Shown here one piece after another: positions 63,141 to 64,000 of a stretch of DNA of 64,000 nt (position 1 is its first letter; each line of letters begins with the position of its first letter). The stretch is taken from contig JAKOON010000008.1 in the NCBI GenBank assembly GCA_022577435.1, forward strand, positions 1,298,501 to 1,362,500, in the 5' to 3' direction. The notes below the pieces were generated by a model that searched no databases, was not told the DNA's origin, and saw only the letters and a program-made list of their open reading frames with translations. Source of the stretch: Embiotoca jacksoni. Lineage: Eukaryota; Chordata; Actinopteri; Embiotocidae. Made by a program: the position numbers and the translations under genes.

Positions 63141-64000
63141 GTCAAATTGAAATATGAACTTATACACAACTATATGGAGTGGAGAGAATATAGTGCTCTC
63201 GGCTAAAGATTGTACATTTACAATGTCACTTATAAGGGTTGTCAGCCAGAGTAATGTCTAACTGTAATAGGGACGATGACTCCTCAAGGTCTTGTCAAAC
63301 CATTGAAAAAAAATTCAAATATAGAATTTTCAAATAAGATCAACACAACAGTTTGACATTGAGCTCAGCATCACAAATAACAAACAGACCACAATTCAGT
63401 TGAGTTGTCAAAGTGATGTGTTCATTTGACCAAGCAGTGTGAGTGATTCAATGCACAGTTAAGTCAACACACATCCGTTCCAGTTTTCCCATAATCCAGT
63501 TAAATTCAAATCCAGTTTATGAACTCAAAAAACAGTCAACTTAAATCTCCGCTCTGAATTACATCACCGACCTTGCAAAACAAATTAGACTAGAAAATCA
63601 AAACCCAGAAGACATCATCTATGATTGCAGTTCAGTTATTCAGCAGCAACAGACTTACTTACAGATTACTGTTCTCATCGTACCATGTCCTGTCCGCAAG
63701 TCAGCAAAAAAAACAGCAGCAGCTCCACCAAAAATAGATGAAATCTGATCAAGAAATACGCACTTCACTCCCTGCTGGGTAATTCCACCTCCAAGACAGA
63801 GAAGGTGTGTTCCTTTTGTTTCACCTCCACTATAATGATGCACACTTAAAAGTGCGATCTTTGACACAGGGTAAATGAAGCGAGTCGTTCTCCTCCATTG
63901 ACCCGCAATGAATGCTGTTAAACATTGCTATTGATATTTTTCAGGCTGGACTCAAATTATGCGGGAAATTTGGAATGCTATGCTTGGTTAATTGGAGGGT

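Larger units (their letters stand above)
61067..63146 (-). mobile_element. 5'-truncated L2/Maui/Rex1-like LINE with a TAATC-repeat tail
   Basis: Read on the minus strand the homology begins at about 63146, inside the region before the RT (SFCVENTVP, then a segment with K-P-W-V-T-P-E-L-K). It passes through the RT and ends with a hairpin-like CTCCACTGTGGGATTAAT stretch and a TAATC microsatellite (61165-61067). The missing endonuclease indicates 5' truncation, which is usual for LINE insertion. It shares the same overall 3' architecture as the 10.9-kb LINE. The GC-rich G runs near 62700-62870 lie in the linker before the RT. Confidence 0.9.
55463..64000. other. Upstream intron or flank of the cadherin gene; no further exon recognised
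   Basis: The exon encoding the beginning of laminin-G 1 should precede 55462 on the minus strand, but nothing with the expected G-L-L-x-Y type strand was seen up to 64000. Present instead are a 63-nt candidate exon (55927-55865), an old dispersed repeat (about 56800-57220), a second copy of the 51.2-kb repeat (60124-60328), an AT-rich run of ordinary sequence between 57250 and 60100, and a 5'-truncated LINE (61067-63146). Nothing is recognised from 63150 to the end. Confidence 0.6.

Noticed and set aside
63655..63867. Minus-strand 70-codon frame near the window end, considered as an upstream cadherin exon
   Set aside because: No cadherin, EGF or LamG motif and no clear splice borders.

Overview
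The window looks like euchromatin from a teleost fish, probably a percomorph. It is AT-rich and intron-dominated, has many long CA/TG and other microsatellites, and carries a fish-type repertoire of mobile elements: Tc1-like and mariner transposons, non-autonomous hAT-like and Harbinger-like elements, and L2/Maui/Rex1-like LINEs with microsatellite tails. Nothing bacterial or viral was seen.

One host gene can be supported. Eight exons on the minus strand, between 55462 and 10313, encode the membrane-proximal ectodomain of a type III (DN-cadherin / Hz-cadherin / 'neural-cadherin-like') classical cadherin. In transcript order the exons are 55462-55335, 50956-50829, 49818-49695, 43653-43473, 40083-39917, 29089-28825, 22850-22670 and 10557-10313. 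All seven junctions are phase-compatible and the exons total 1419 nt, giving 472 complete codons plus one split codon at each end. The domain order is laminin-G 1 (first part missing), EGF, laminin-G 2, EGF, EGF, start of the transmembrane helix. The N-terminal cadherin repeats must lie beyond 64000. The rest of the membrane helix and the catenin-binding tail were not found between 10312 and 1, so they are probably beyond the left edge. Type III cadherins are known from arthropods, fish and chicken and are reported absent from placental mammals.

The introns (1.0 to 12.1 kb) and both flanks hold mobile-element remnants. From left to right: a Tc1 remnant interrupted by a LINE piece (4.7-5.4 kb); a deleted Tc1-like element with TA duplications (8.58-9.34 kb); a LINE with an endonuclease-to-RT internal deletion and a TATC tail (10.9-12.8 kb); a Tc1-like element lacking its DNA-binding half (13.1-14.2 kb); a mariner relic (15.85-16.5 kb); an old RT relic (16.8-17.5 kb); several non-autonomous repeats at 24-25, 28, 37, 42 and 44-46 kb; a MITE related to the 8.58 kb element (46.3-46.8 kb); and a 5'-truncated LINE with a TAATC tail on the minus strand (63.1-61.1 kb).

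The points most worth a second look concern splicing of the cadherin gene. A CA repeat of about 54 units starts four bases inside the intron after exon 2. A 40-nt candidate exon at 48853-48814 has the same phases as exon 3, so it could replace it in frame. The last visible exon stops in the middle of the membrane helix at a weak donor, with an open hydrophobic read-through. A roughly 200-bp sequence is repeated almost identically at 51.2 and 60.1 kb.
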